A stretch of DNA of 64,000 nucleotides from Artemia franciscana (Eukaryota; Arthropoda; Branchiopoda; Anostraca; Artemiidae): NCBI RefSeq assembly GCF_032884065.1, contig NW_027063627.1:749480-813479 (forward strand), in the 5' to 3' direction. Position numbers and translations under genes: made by a program. Under the pieces are notes generated by a model. The model was not told where the DNA came from. It saw only the letters and a list, made by a program, of their open reading frames with translations, and made no database searches. Shown here in pieces: positions 43,515 to 55,540 of this stretch. Numbering within the stretch: position 1 is the first letter of the stretch; every line of letters starts with the position of its first letter.

Positions 43515-44630
43515 AGGTGAATGCTACTATCTTTCCACGAGTCAAAAGTTCTGCCCCAAGTCCATGCTTTGATGAATCTGTTTTCAATTCCATTTCTTTA
43601 CTTTGAGCATCAAATGTGGCTAGGTTCTGACAAATAGAAACCTTGATCTTTTCCATCTCTCACTTGTGAACATCTTTCCACTCGAATGTAGCCTGCTTTC
43701 CTAACTCTGAATGAGTGGTTTAGAGTTGAGAGATTTGGGACATAACATGATAGAAAATTGACCATTCCTAAGAACATCATAAGCTCTTCTGTGCTTGTAG
43801 GATATGGCATGTCCTTTATAGCTTGAAATTTCCTCAGATAAGGTTTTATACCTTCAGCTGTCATGACATGGCCAAAATAAGGGATACTGGGAGCACCAAA
43901 TATACATTTCTCAGGGTTGAATTTTACTCCTTCCTTTCTGGCCCTCTCCAGCACACATACAAGGTCTCTATTATTCTTGTCATCTTTACCAGATACTATT
44001 ATGTCATCCACAATCCCTCCTAGTCCGTCTAGATTTGCTGAATGTTTCCTTCATTTTCTATTGGAAGATGTCCTGAGCACAGATAGTGCCAAATGGCATC
44101 CTCATGTATTGATACCTTCCAAATGGCATATTAAAAGTTGTCATTATTGATGCTTGCTCTGATAGTTTGAGCATCCAATATCCAGACTTTGCATCTAGTT
44201 TGATGAATCTGTTGTGACCATGGAGCCATGCAGCAACGCCTTCAAAAGTTGGCATGGGGTAATAGGGTTGTTGTATAGCATTATTTAGAGTAGTGCTATC
44301 TGCTTATTACAAGTGCGGAGAACCATTTTGTTTTTCAACAGTGACAATAGAGTGTACCCACTCCATTGGAGTTGTGACCTTTTGTATGATACCCTGTTTT
44401 TCCAACTGTTCTAACTCACTTTTCAGCTTGTCATGAAGGGTAAATGGTATGCATCTCACTGGATGTACAGTTGGCACAGTGCCTGGCTTCAGATGTATGG
44501 TGCATTCACCCTGTAGCTTGCCTATGCTGGTGAAGACGTCAGCAAAATCTTTTTTTATCTTTTGGATAAAAGGCATTTCATGATTTTGTTCAACAGTTCC
44601 TGCCTGTTTCACCAGAACACTCAAAGTCAA
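43489..44630 (-). pseudogene. Ty3/Gypsy pol: reverse transcriptase and start of RNase H
   Basis: On the minus strand the pieces read in order. The RT N-terminal region (44630-44307) has 'GECTIHLKPGTVPTVHPVR' and 'LEQLEKQGIIQKV'. The palm follows with 'PYYPMPTFEGV', 'FIKLDAKSGYWMLKL' and 'FNMPFGRYQYMRMPFG' (44255-44058). Then come 'VDDIIVSGKD' as the catalytic D-D box, 'FNPEKCIFG' and 'VPYFGHV'-type thumb sequence (44011-43700). An RNase H start ('LKTDSSKHGLGAELL', about 43580) ends near 43490. Such a polymerase would copy the element's RNA in cytoplasmic particles. Two stops between the first two pieces and a frameshift before RNase H inactivate it. Protease and integrase are absent. Confidence 0.85.
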
Positions 44631-44639
44631 ACCATCTCA

Positions 44640-44712
44640 TTGAATAAAACAGTATGTTCACTTTATTGATAAGTTCATAATACTGACAGCCATATATTTA
44701 CCTAACATAGTA
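44640..44712 (-). repeat. LTR-like fragment, inverse to 42283-42353
   Basis: Its reverse complement ('gtaaatatatggctgtcagt' through 'aaagtgaacatac') matches 42283-42353 at about 80-85%. It sits immediately upstream, in pol orientation, of the RT fragment, so gag/protease sequence has been lost between them. Confidence 0.6.
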
Positions 44713-44937
44713 TCTTAAGAATACCTTACTAGAGTATCTTTCTGCCCTGGATTCATCATTGAAATTTCATTTCCTGACCTAAGCACTTTCCATCATAGCA
44801 AAAATGACTTTTTGCTAGTTTTTCATGGCTCATCAATAGTGATCAATATATATATATATTATATACTCTATCCAAAATTGATGTTTTGCAGCTATGTCTA
44901 CTCTAAACCACAAAAGAATGATATCTCAATAATCATG

Positions 44938-45240
44938 TTGGGAAGTACTTCAAGTACCTGTACTGCAAGTGTTACTTAAGTAGAAAATCAAGGTACTTGA
45001 ACTTTGCTTAAGTACATTCTTCTTTTAAAATAAATAGGTACTTAAACTCTCAAATACCAAAAAATTCTTTAGTATTTTCAAGTACTCTCCCAAGTATATT
45101 CTACTTCAATGGAATGACTACTTAAGACTTGATACTTAAGTAAAATAAATGGGTACTTAAAGCTCTCAAATACTATTAAATTCTTAAGTATTTTTGAGTA
45201 CTCTCACAAGTACATTTCTGCTTCACTTTTTTTTTTACAG
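44938..45240. repeat. Array of 'AAGTACTTGA/ACTTAAGTA' motifs
   Basis: At least a dozen 'aagtac', 'gtactt' and 'cttaagta' motifs occur in both orientations over 300 bp, with two ~120-bp semi-repeats ('aaataaataggtacttaaa..' about 45029 and 'aaataaatgggtacttaaa..' about 45142). Such subterminal motif clusters are typical of hAT transposon ends, and hAT coding sequence starts ~100 bp downstream. Confidence 0.55.
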
Positions 45241-45334
45241 AAAAGGATTTTTCAAAAAGGGAATTTCAAGATTCAAAAGTAGTAGGATTCCAGGATTTGG
45301 CAAAAAAGTGTTTGAAAAGATTTTCTGAAAGAAA

Positions 45335-45673
45335 ATGTTTTTTGGTAGCATTTACCTGACAATCAAAAGCCTTCAGAAAAAACTGATAAAGCTCAAGCAG
45401 TCTATGAAGCACACGGCTCCATTGGTTAGCACATTACTAGATGATGTTAAGTGGTGGTTTAGCTTTCTGGAGGGGGGCTCTGTCCAAAGCTGCAAAGACT
45501 ATGTTCTTGCAGTATACAGCATGCCCATGTTCAAGAACAAAATATTCCCCAACAGCTGAAAAGAAGCAGCTGCAACAATGTTTGCTGAGGAGGCCAGAAG
45601 GATGAGTACAAGTGATCCTGATGATGAGTCTAGCCACTTGTCAGATGATGGTTTCTACAAATTCTCAGGAGGT
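45335..45673 (+). pseudogene. hAT transposase fragment
   Basis: The frame reads 'DDVKWWFSFLEGGSVQSCKD' then 'YVLAVYSMPMFKNKIFPNS', a TGA, and in the same frame 'KEAAATMFAEEARRM' and a Ser/Asp-rich tail. A 'F..L.......LA....P.FK..' segment followed by 'A..LF.EEARR' is found in the C-terminal half of hAT transposases upstream of the dimerisation domain. This copy is short and interrupted and is different from the 22.9-25.1 kb element. It abuts LINE sequence in the other orientation. Confidence 0.5.
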
Positions 45674-45699
45674 TAGAGCAATTCATCACAGTCTAACTC

Positions 45700-46730
45700 T
45701 GCAGTTAACAAAGTGAAGATAGAGGTTTTGCCCCCCTCATTACAGCACCAAGCCAGGCCAACATCACTCTGCATGCTTTTCCTCCATCCCAATCTATTCA
45801 AAGCCTCCCTCTTTACACCTTCCCAAGAAATTCCCATTTTCCTTAAATCTTTTGTTATGATATCCTCCCAGTCATTCAAGGTCAGTCTGCTTTTTGCTTG
45901 GCCCTATACAGTTGACTGACAAGGGCAATCTATTATCCTTTTTCTGCATAACATTTCCTAGTCATCTCATCTTTTCTCATTATTGCCCTGGAAAGTGAGA
46001 TTGAACCACACTTTTGTACAGCTTACTATTTGACATATGGTCAGTCAGTTGGATGTCCAAAATAATCCATAGGCAATTTCTCTGGAAAACATCTAGCAAC
46101 TCTTCTATTTTTAATAATAATACTAGAATATATATTATTTACCTATACTATTAATACTACCTAGGTATGTGAAGCTTTCCACTAGATTGATCTTCTTGTT
46201 ACCCAACATCACCTCATCACCTTCACTTATTCCAAGTTTAATGCCAAACCAGCTATTAACCTCACTTCCTATCTTAACCACAGCGATGCTATTCTTGTCC
46301 ATAGCACTAATTACTTGTGCATTTAGTTGGTAGGTATACCATGCAAGGATTTTTAGCCTTTGCTAAATTTCATTTTATCAGCTGAACAAAATGCTTGCTC
46401 CTAATCTATAAGACTAAGCATTAACATAGAGTAAACATGGGATTGACACATCCTCTACCCTTCCTGAAGTTACACTTCTCTCAAAACTTTATCTATAAGT
46501 CTAAAAAATATCATCATTCTAAGTAATTTGCTTCCTAAAGAAACCAGTCTAATGTCTATAATTACCCCACTCACTCTTATCAGCTTTCTTATGGAGATAT
46601 TCAATAAGAGTTCCTGAAATTGCTTGGTACACATGCTGTCAAACATGTCTCCAAAACAAATGATTTCTTCACAACCAAGAAGAAAAGACCTATTATTTAA
46701 GATGTTTTCAATACACCTCTTATAGACCAA
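45700..46730 (-). pseudogene. LINE (non-LTR) reverse transcriptase remnant, copy 1
   Basis: On the minus strand the upstream part (46730-46470) contains 'IRLVSLGSKLLRMMIFFRLI' and 'DKVLREV', equivalent to the RT segment 'ISLVS.GSKLL..MI..RL.D.VDKVLR'. The downstream part (45879-45700) contains 'DWEDIITKDLRKMGISWEGV' and 'KREALNRLGWRKSM', the conserved C-terminal tail of many CR1/L2-like LINE polyproteins. Between them stops and deletions abound. It shares its 3' flank ('ctcattacagcaccaagc..ggccaac') with the copy at 53.9 kb, so both are the same family. It was probably cut from a longer element. Confidence 0.75.
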
Positions 46731-47401
46731 AATTTTATACTATTCTAGTTCTAGAAATTTCTGTTTCAGGCTACTTTTGGCTGAAGAATGATTATGTTTG
46801 CAGGAACAGCTGTAACCAAGTAAAGAAAAAACCATAGCCTATAATAAAAAAATTTAAAGTGCATCATTGGAATTGTTCTGGTTAAAAAATCGAATGATGG
46901 TTTTGAGCCCCCCTCCTTTTGAAAAACAAGGAAAATTACTTCGTATGTGTAGCAGGGATGTGTCCTTTTTTTCTGAAAATTCTAGCAGGCTGCCACAAGA
47001 CTGTAGAGAGATGTATAATGACTTGTTTAAAAGCTTGTAGTCACATCTCTGCAGTGTTTATTGTACATTATCCTTTATGATGCCATTCAAAGTGTTATCT
47101 CAAACCAAAAAGTGATGTTTTTTTGGTGCCATTTAGATACTTGAAAGCTTGGGAAGCATATCAAGGGTACCATTATAATTTTCATGAAAAAAAAATTGAC
47201 CAGAGATTTACAATCCCTTTCTTGCATACTCTAACTCCCACTCCCTTAGTACATAAAAATGTATTTTGAAAAAACTAATCTAAATTTGGTTAAGAATGTA
47301 TTGAAACATAGCATTATGTCATTGCTATTTACATTATTTGGAATCCTTAACTGAGTGCTTAAAAATTCCATCTTAAAAATTTCTCTCCCAGTCCCTTTAG
47401 C
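46731..47401. other. Intergenic DNA, no gene recognised
   Basis: AT-rich sequence with no recognisable coding or repeat structure. Confidence 0.4.
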
Positions 47402-49147
47402 AAATTAACTAAAAAAAAACAAGTTTTTTTAGCTGAAAGTAAGGAGCGACATTAAAGCTTAAAACGAACATATATATATATATGAAAGTATGAATATATA
47501 TATGAACATATATATATTCATATCTCGTATATGAAAGGGGCTGCTTCCTCATCAACGCCCCGCTCTTTACGCTAAAGTTTGACTCTTTCTCTCAACTCTG
47601 CTTTTTAAAACAGTAAAAAACTATAGCGTAAAGAGTGGGGTGTTGATGAGGAAGCAGCCCCTTTCATATACGAAGAAATTTTTGTTCGAGTTTTAATGTC
47701 GTCCTTACTTTCAGCTAAAAAAACTTGTTTTTTTATTTAATTTCTGAACGTTTTTGAATCATTGCATGTTTTGATTTTGGCTCCCCAAAGAGGAGGAATA
47801 ATTAACATGAAATTTGCAAGTTTTTTTTTTTGGCTAAATGGCTTTCTCATAGTTTTGATCGAATGATTTTGAGAAAAAAGGGAATGGTGGAGAAAGCCTA
47901 GTTGCCCTGCAATTTTTTGGTTACTTAAAAAGGCAACTACAACTTTTAATTTTTACGAATGTTTTTATTAGTAAAAGATAAACGTAAATTATAAATTAGC
48001 TTACGTAACGCACTTTTGTAATCTCATGTTTTTATTACATATATGAGGGGTTCACCCCCTCGTCAGTACCTTGCTCTTTACATTAAAGATTAAACTTTGT
48101 CCCAATTCATTAAGAATGACCCCTGAATCACAAAAGCCATTGAATAAATAGTTGAAATCACTAAAAATAATTTAGCGTAAAGAGCGGGGTATTAGGAGGA
48201 GGTGAGCCCCTCATATGCGTAATAATTTCTGTCCGTTTTAAGCTTTGATGCTGCTCCTTACTTCCAGCTGAAAAAAACTTATCATATTTATTTTTTCATT
48301 TTTTTTAATAATGCTAGAAAATCCTGCGCTCCCTTCATGGAAATTCTATTCCCCCATGACAAATTCCTCGATGGAAAGTTCCCCCAACATATCCCCCTGT
48401 TGTCAACCCCTCCCCCAACCAAAAAAATCCCCCTGAAAACGTCTGTACACTTCCCAATAACCATTACTATATGCAAGCACTGGTCAAAGTTTGTAACTTG
48501 TAGCCCCTCCCATGGGGACTGTGGGGGAGTAAGTCGTCCCCAAAGACATAGTTATAAGGTTTTTCCACTACGCTGAATAAAATGGCTATCTCAGAATTTT
48601 TATCCGTTGACTTCGGGAAAATAATTAGCGTGGGAGGGGGCCTAGGTGCCCTCCAATTTTTTTGTTCACTTAAAAAGGGCACTAGAAATTTTCATATCCG
48701 TTAGAATGAGCCCTCTCGCAAGATTCTAGGACCACTGGGTCGATATGATCACCCCTGGGAAAAAAAACAAACAAATAAACATGCATCCGTGATCTGCCTT
48801 CTGGCAAAAAATACAAAATTCCACATTTTCGTAGATAGGAGCTTGAAACTTCTACAATAGTTCTACAAAACTTCTCTGATACACTGAATCTGATGGTGTG
48901 ATTTTCTTTAAGGTCATATGACTTTTAGGGGGTGTTTCCCCCTATTTTCTAAAATAAGGCAAGTTTTCTCAGGCTCATAACTTTTGATGGGTAAAACTAA
49001 ACTTGATAAAACTTAAATATTTAAAATCAGCATTAAAATGCGATTCTTTTGATGTAGCTATTGGTATCAAAACTCCATTTTTTAGAGTTTTGGTTACTAT
49101 TGAGCCAGGTCGCTCCTTACTACAGTTCATTACCACGAACTGTTTGA
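47402..49147 (-). repeat. Interspersed repeat family 'CAAACAGTTCG', full-length minus-strand copy
   Basis: On the minus strand this starts at CAAACAGTTCG (49147) with the terminal hairpin at 49142-49123 (one change in the stem). It runs through all blocks seen in copies 1-3 and ends in a palindrome (47402-47745). The left arm of that palindrome carries an inserted 'atatatgaa'-type AT tract (47471-47525); otherwise the arms match around 'aaaggggctgcttcctcatc' and its complement. The total length is 1,746 bp. No conserved reading frame is present. Confidence 0.9.
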
Positions 49148-49647
49148 TTTAATAGCTAGTAACAGAAACTGTCCAGTAAAAAAAGGTTTTCACTCAAATT
49201 CAAAGCTGGTGCAGGAATGATAATAAGTACTATTACATTTATTTTATCAAGTAGCTCAAAGACAAATTATTAATGTAAATTGTGTGGGGGGAGTAAAAAT
49301 CAATCACAGAGACACGTTCATGAGAATCCAGGAAAAGAGCATGCAAACATCTTGTGTCTTTTTTTGAGTCTACCTCTCTGTGTCTTTATTGTGTCTACTT
49401 GTGTCTGATTGTGGGGCATTACATAGATAAATAAGCAATTTTTTTTGCAATTAGGGTTTACACTTAACATCACAGTGAAGCTCATCATTTAGGGGCAAGG
49501 GAGGGTACTGGCTTGCATGAATTTGGGAAATATTCTTATTTCAAGCTTGTATTTTTGTACTAATATAATATTCAGCTCCCCTTAAATGTTGAGGCTTACT
49601 TTCAAGCTCAAAACTGTATGTATTTTGAACAGTATGCTTTAGTTTTT
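49148..49647. other. Spacer, no gene recognised
   Basis: Short AT-rich region with a 'gtgtctttttttgagtc'/'gtgtctttattgtgtctac' direct repeat near 49354-49400. Nothing coding is seen. Confidence 0.4.
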
Positions 49648-51825
49648 ATGGCACTTGGTATCTACCAAGTGACATATAGCAATCACAAAATTCTGTTGGT
49701 CTGTCTGTCCTGGTTTTGCTACTTTAGGCACTTCCAGGTAAGCTAGGACGATGAAAATTGGCAGGTGTATCAGGAACCAGACCAGATTAAATTAGAAATC
49801 GTCGTTCCCCCGATTCGACCATCTGGGAGGGGGGAGTGGGGGGATGGTTAAATCAGAAAAAATGAGGTATTTTTAACTTACGAACGGGTGACCAGATCTT
49901 ATTGAAATTTGATATTTAGAAGGATCTTGTGCTTTAGAGCTCTTCATTTAAATCCTGACCAGATCTGGTGACATTTGGGGGAGCTGGTGGGGGACCTAAA
50001 TCTTGGAAAATGCTTAGAGTGGAGGGATTGGGACGAAAATTGGTGGGAAAGATAAGCAGGGGTCCTAGATGCGTGATTGACATAACCAGAGTAGATCCGC
50101 TCTATTTGGGGAGATGGGGGGGGGATTAATTCTAAAAAATTAGAAAAAATCAGGCATTATCAGCTTACAAAGGATAGACCAGATCTTAATGAAATTTCTT
50201 ATTTAGAAGGACCTCGTAACTCACATCCCTTATTTTAAATCTGACTGGATCCAGAGTCATTGGGGGGGGGGGAGAGTTGATGGGAACTGGAAATCTTGGA
50301 AAACACTTAAAGCAGAGAGATCAATATGAAACTAGGTGGGAAGAAGAAAACACGTCCAAGAGACGTGATTGACATAACGGAACGGATCTGTTCGATTTGG
50401 GGGATTGGGGGGGGGGGGTAATTATGAAAAATTAGAAAAAATGAGGTATTTTTTACTTATGAAGGAGTGATCAGATCTTAATGAAATTTCATATTTAGAA
50501 GGACGCCATAACTCAGACCTCTTGTTTTAAATCCCGACGTATCCAGCGTCATTGGGGGGGGGGGAGTTGAGTGGGGGACCAGAAATCTTGGAAAACACTT
50601 AAAGCAGAGAGATTAGGATGGGACTTAGTGGGAAGACAAAAACATGTCCAAGATACGTGACCGACATAACCGGACCGGATCCGCTCTCTTTGGTGGAGTT
50701 TGGGGGGGGGGGAGTAATTTGAAAAAATAGAAAAAATGAGGTATTTGTAACTTACGAACAGGTGATCAGATCTTAATGAAATTTGATATCTAGAAAGATA
50801 TTGTGCTTTAGAGCTCTTATTTTAAATCCCGACCAGATCCGGGGACATTGGGGAGAGTTGGAGGAGGAAACCGGAATTCTTGGAAAACGTGGAAATTGAG
50901 GTATCTTTATCTTATAAATGGGTGATCAGATCTTAATAAAACTTGATATATAGAAGGATCTTATGTCTCAGATGCTCTATTTTCAATTTGAATCGTATCC
51001 GGGGACATAGGGGGTTAGAGGAAGAAACAGAAATCTTGGAAAACGCTTAGAGTAGAGAGATCGGGATGAAACTTGATGGGAAGAGTAAGCACCAATTATA
51101 TATACGTAATTGACATAATTGAAACGGATCTGTTCTCTTTGGAGGAGCTGGGGGGTGTTAATTGGAAAAAATTAGAAAAATTGAGGCATTTTTAACTTAA
51201 GAACAGGTGACCAAATCTTAATGAAATTTGATATTTAGAAGGAATCCATGTCTCAGAGCTCTTATTTCAAATCCCGACCAGATCTGTTGATGTTGGGGGG
51301 GGGGAAGGAGTTGGAGGGGGAAACCAGAAATCTTGGAAAACGCTTAGAGTGGAGAAATCGGGATGAAACTTGGTGGATAGAATAAGCAAATGTTGTAGAT
51401 ACGTGATTGATGTTACTGTACTGGATCCACTCTCTTTGAGGGAGTTAGGGGGTGGGGTTCAGTGCTTTGGCGAGTTTGGTTCTTCTGGACATGCTAGGAC
51501 GATGAAAATTGGTAAGCATGTCAGGGAGCCGCACAAATTGACTTGATAAAGTCGTTTTCCCCAATTAGACCCTCTGGGGGGGCTGAATGGAGAGGAAAAA
51601 TTAGAAAAAATAAGGTATTTATAATTTACGAGTGGGTGATTGGATCTTAATGAATTTTGATATTTAGAAGGACCTCCTGACTCAGAGCTCTTATTTTAAA
51701 TGCTGACCGGTATTAAGCCTCTGATTTTCCTTTTAAATCAATCTATTGATTCTTAGAATTTTGCTAGAGCTCATACCATATGAGTTTTTGGCTCTTGGCT
51801 TGTCTGGCCTTGTTACAAGTGCCAT
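49648..51825 (+). mobile_element. 2.2-kb element with 10-bp TIRs around a ~290-bp tandem array
   Basis: ATGGCACTTG at 49648-49657 and its exact complement CAAGTGCCAT at 51816-51825 bound a region made mostly of imperfect ~290-bp units. The left end also forms a hairpin, CACTTGGTA-TC-TACCAAGTG (49652-49671). Unit markers of the type 'gatcagatcttaatgaaatt' lie near 49889, 50170, 50469, 50763, 50922, 51209 and 51629. Each unit also has 'gggatgaaacttggtgg', 'acgtgattgacataa' and a G-run. The header 'gctaggacgatgaaaattgg' occurs near 49742 and 51490, so there may be a higher-order repeat. No transposase is present; it would be non-autonomous. Confidence 0.7.
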
Positions 51826-53859
51826 ATGAGCTCTTGGCTCTTGTTTAAAAATATTCAAAAAAAATAAATAATATCACTTAGTAATCATGATAATTGGAAA
51901 AATCTAATGTAATTAGTGTTTTCAGTAAAGTGCAAATAATATATTATGATTTAGAGCTTCTATTAAGTGGAGAGGGGGGAAAGGTAGTAGGCAAACTCCT
52001 GTTTCAGGTAATTTTGGTTTGTTTTAAACTGGACCTGAATGTTTAGTTTCATTTTTACTTGTTTTAAGATTTATTCATTCATCTTTATCAATATCTGTCA
52101 TTTTTATGCTGGCTTTAAGGATTGGGAACACTGAAGAGTTAAAGCTCTTCTAAAGGAAACATGGTCAAACAAACACCCCTTTGCACCTAGGCCTATTAGT
52201 TTCTAATTTTATGCTCTTTGTGATGTTTATAGGTGTGTTTAGGATAATTTATACCCACCATCCCCCATAATTGTCCCAGATATAACCCTAGGTTATATAC
52301 AAATTAAAGTTTAGGTGACGGAATTCTTACTTTATAATATTCAGCAAGTTTTAACTAATCAAAACGCACTATGCCCGTTTCCGAAATTCCAAACCCTATT
52401 TATAAACAATGGGCAACTTGCATAGCTTACAACCCTTGCCTTAGAGACTGTGTAGGGCCATGCCAAATCCTGGAGGCATAGTTATTTGACGTCTAGATTA
52501 TTTTAAATTAGATGGCTATTCCAAAATTTTGATTGGATGTGTAGAGGAGGGGCAGCTAAAAAGGGAATGGGAGGGGGGTGGTTGCCCTTCAACCACTTTT
52601 TAACATCCATGTCAACATACTATGAAAGTTTCATTGTTATATGATGTCTTCATTTCTGCTCCTTTGAGTTTTAGACAGCTTTTGTTTTTCTTAAATTTTT
52701 TTAAGTTTATAAAAATTAAATTTAGTTCTTTTTCCAATTATCATAGTTTTATTATTGGTTAATTGTATGAAAAACTGAAAAGATTCTTTGAGTTTATTTT
52801 TGCTCAAGAATTAAAATATCAGATTTTATTTGAATTTTTGAAAAAAAGTGAATATTCAGTGAAGATGTTTGACTAGTCACTCATTGGTCCAGTAATTTTT
52901 TAACAATGTTTTCATAAATTTAGAGATAGTTGGGTATAGGTTTTTTTTTTCAAATGAACCGAAAATCTGCATAATTTTTGGTCTTATGCCATTCAGGTCC
53001 TCCATCCAGCAAACACCATTGAGTATACATGTGTCTCAATCAACTATTTTGTTAAAAGATTTTTTCGAGCTTTGATTTATTGTAACTGATTCTTTGCTTG
53101 TGTACATCCATGTCACAGTCAATTGTAATAATGAAGTTTTTTTTTGTAAAAAAACTATGCCACAAATCAATAAAACCAGTTGTTTTTTTAAATGTTTTTG
53201 GTGAGTAGATGCTCCCTTAGCTTTTTCTACCCAAAATTTTCAAGTGCATCAGAAAAACAAATTGGCTACATTAGCAGAACAAACAAATAGGATACATCAG
53301 CAAAACAAATAAATAGGCTACATTAATAAGTACAAAATAGAACTAAATAAGTTGTTCTATTTTGCACTGCCAATTGATATATTCATTTTTCTTTCAACGT
53401 TTGTTATCCTCAATAAAGTCTTCTGAGTTAAACGCATAGGATAGGGAGCCAAGAATAAGTTAAGTTTGGTATTGTTAGTAAACTAAACTTACTGTGGCTT
53501 GAACTTATGTTGTTTTTTCACCAATGGAGAACTCTTAGGTTTCATTTAACCAAAGCTAGTTTAAAGATATCCCAAGAACAATCAGATTTGACCATATACG
53601 CAATATACTATGCCAGGTGAGAGACTGTGGGAGGGATAAAGAACACGTTTTGATTATTTTCTGATATCATGAATCAATACAACCTGCCTTTTTTTCTAAA
53701 TAGTTTATTTTGAGTAAGCTTTTTTTGGCCCTCTCTGTCTGCAACTTTGAAACAAAAAGGGGAAAAGTTCCCCAAGTTTCCTTGGTGGTTTCCCAAGTTG
53801 GTAGTTAAGAATAACTACAGATGGATTTAAAATGGATAAACTACTACTACAAACAAAAT
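51826..53859. other. Intergenic DNA with two repeat fragments
   Basis: Positions about 52130-52360 match about 30900-31130 in direct orientation. Positions about 52390-52620 are an inverted fragment of the 1-660 family ('gacatggcc'-type and 'tagatggctattccaaaattttgat' blocks). From 52621 to 53859 I see no gene or defined repeat. Confidence 0.5.
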
Positions 53860-55540
53860 CTCCACAGCACCAAGCTGCCTGAGGCCAACACAGCATACCC
53901 CCATCCCATTCTATTGAAAGCCTCCCTATTCACACCCTGCCAGAAAGTTCCCCCTTCAAATCTTTCTTTATGACATCCTCCCATTCCAGACAAGGACAAT
54001 CTGCTTTCTGTTTAGCCCTAGATGGCTGGCTGAAAAGGACAATCTTTGGCAATCTGTCATCCTTTATCTGCAGAATGTACCCTATACATCTCAACCTCTC
54101 TTTCATTATAGCCCTAGAAAGTGAGATTGAACCACATTTTTCAAACAACCTGCTGTTTGAAATACAGTCTGTCAGTCAGGTACCCAGAACAATCGGGAAT
54201 TTCTCTGGAAAACATTTAGTAAATTTTCATCCTCTTTGCAGCGCCCATGCTTCAGAGCCATATTTGACCACTTTAATCATAATACCTTCCAATATTCTAA
54301 TCTTTGTTTGCACACTTATCTTCCTATTCTTTTCAAAAAAATTTTAACTATGAAAAAATACCCAGAGCCTTGGCTATTCTACTTTTAACATCTTCACTGC
54401 TCCCACAATCTACTAATATTACTACCAAGATAAGTGAAGCTGCCCACCTGATCAATCTTTTCGTTACCCAATATCACCAATGCATCATTATTTATTCCTA
54501 GCCTTAGTGACTTAGTCTTCTTAACATTAATTTTCAAACCTATTCTAGCATCCTTAACTTGCAAAATCTCTAAAATTTCATTCATTATGCTCACACTTTT
54601 ATCTAGGAGGCTTAAATCATCATTATAATTTAAGTCCAGGAGAGTATTCCCCCCCCCCCGCATTTGATTCTGTGGTCTCCCATTGCCTTTCATGTGCTCC
54701 TTGAGACCAAGTCCATCAAAATGATCCAAGTAAAGGGGGATAGAATACAACCCTGCAATTCAACCCTGCTTAACTCTTGATTTAATACAAAATCAGCTTC
54801 TAACCTCATTTCATACCTTAACCACAGCAGTATTATCCTTATACTTAGCACTAATCACTTTAATGTAGATAAGACATTTGCTAAAGCTCTTCTATCAACA
54901 GAATCCAACACTTGCTCATAATCTATATAACTGAGGACCAAAGGTGTTTGACAACTAAGGCACTTCTCAATTATTAACCGAAGAGTGAAAATTTGGTCAG
55001 CACATCCTCTACCTTTTCTAAAACTACACTGTTCTCCTCTTAAAACTTTGTCGACAGCATCTCTCAGTCTAAATGTATCATATTAGTAAGTAGTTAGTTA
55101 TCTACAGACCAGACTAATGCCTCAATAATTACAACACTCACTATTATCACCTTTTTTATACAGTAGTTTAATTAGGGTTTTCCTAAAATTGTAAGGTACT
55201 TCCCTTTTTTCAAAATTATATTCATAATTTTCAGTAACTTATTTCTAACCTCAGAGCCACCATATTTAAAAAAACTCATTTACTACACTATCAGCACCTA
55301 GAGCCTTAATATTTTTTAATCCTTTTAGTACTGTTGCTAATTCCTACTTACAAAACAAATCTTCCTTCACATCCAAGGTATCACAAGTTTTTTTCATTTA
55401 CCTCTATATCTTTTCCTGCAACTGACTCTCAGTTTAGCACATTCTGCCCATCTCTCTTTAACTCTTTCTTTATCACTAATTGTGGCCCTATTCCTATCTT
55501 TAACTTGGACAAGTCAGGATTGACTACTCCTTCTTAATTT
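53860..55540 (-). pseudogene. LINE (non-LTR) reverse transcriptase remnant, copy 2
   Basis: On the minus strand RT motifs follow each other. First is 'NIKALGADSVVNEFFKYGG' (about 55310-55250), then 'VPYNFRKTLIKLLYKKGD' (about 55200-55150) and 'CSFRKGRGCADQIFTLRLII' (about 55035-54975). Next is 'TPLVLSYIDYEQVLDSVDRR' (about 54950-54890), followed by the catalytic-box region written here 'LDLNYNDDLSLLDKSV' (54640-54590; the usual Ala of the Y-A-D-D box is Asn) and 'NVKKTKSLRLGI'. The C-terminal tail contains 'RLRCIGYILQIKDDRLPK' and 'EWEDVIKKDLK' (54148-53945). RT of this type primes on nicked chromosomal DNA. Multiple frameshifts disable it. No endonuclease domain is seen, so the copy is 5'-truncated. 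Confidence 0.85.
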
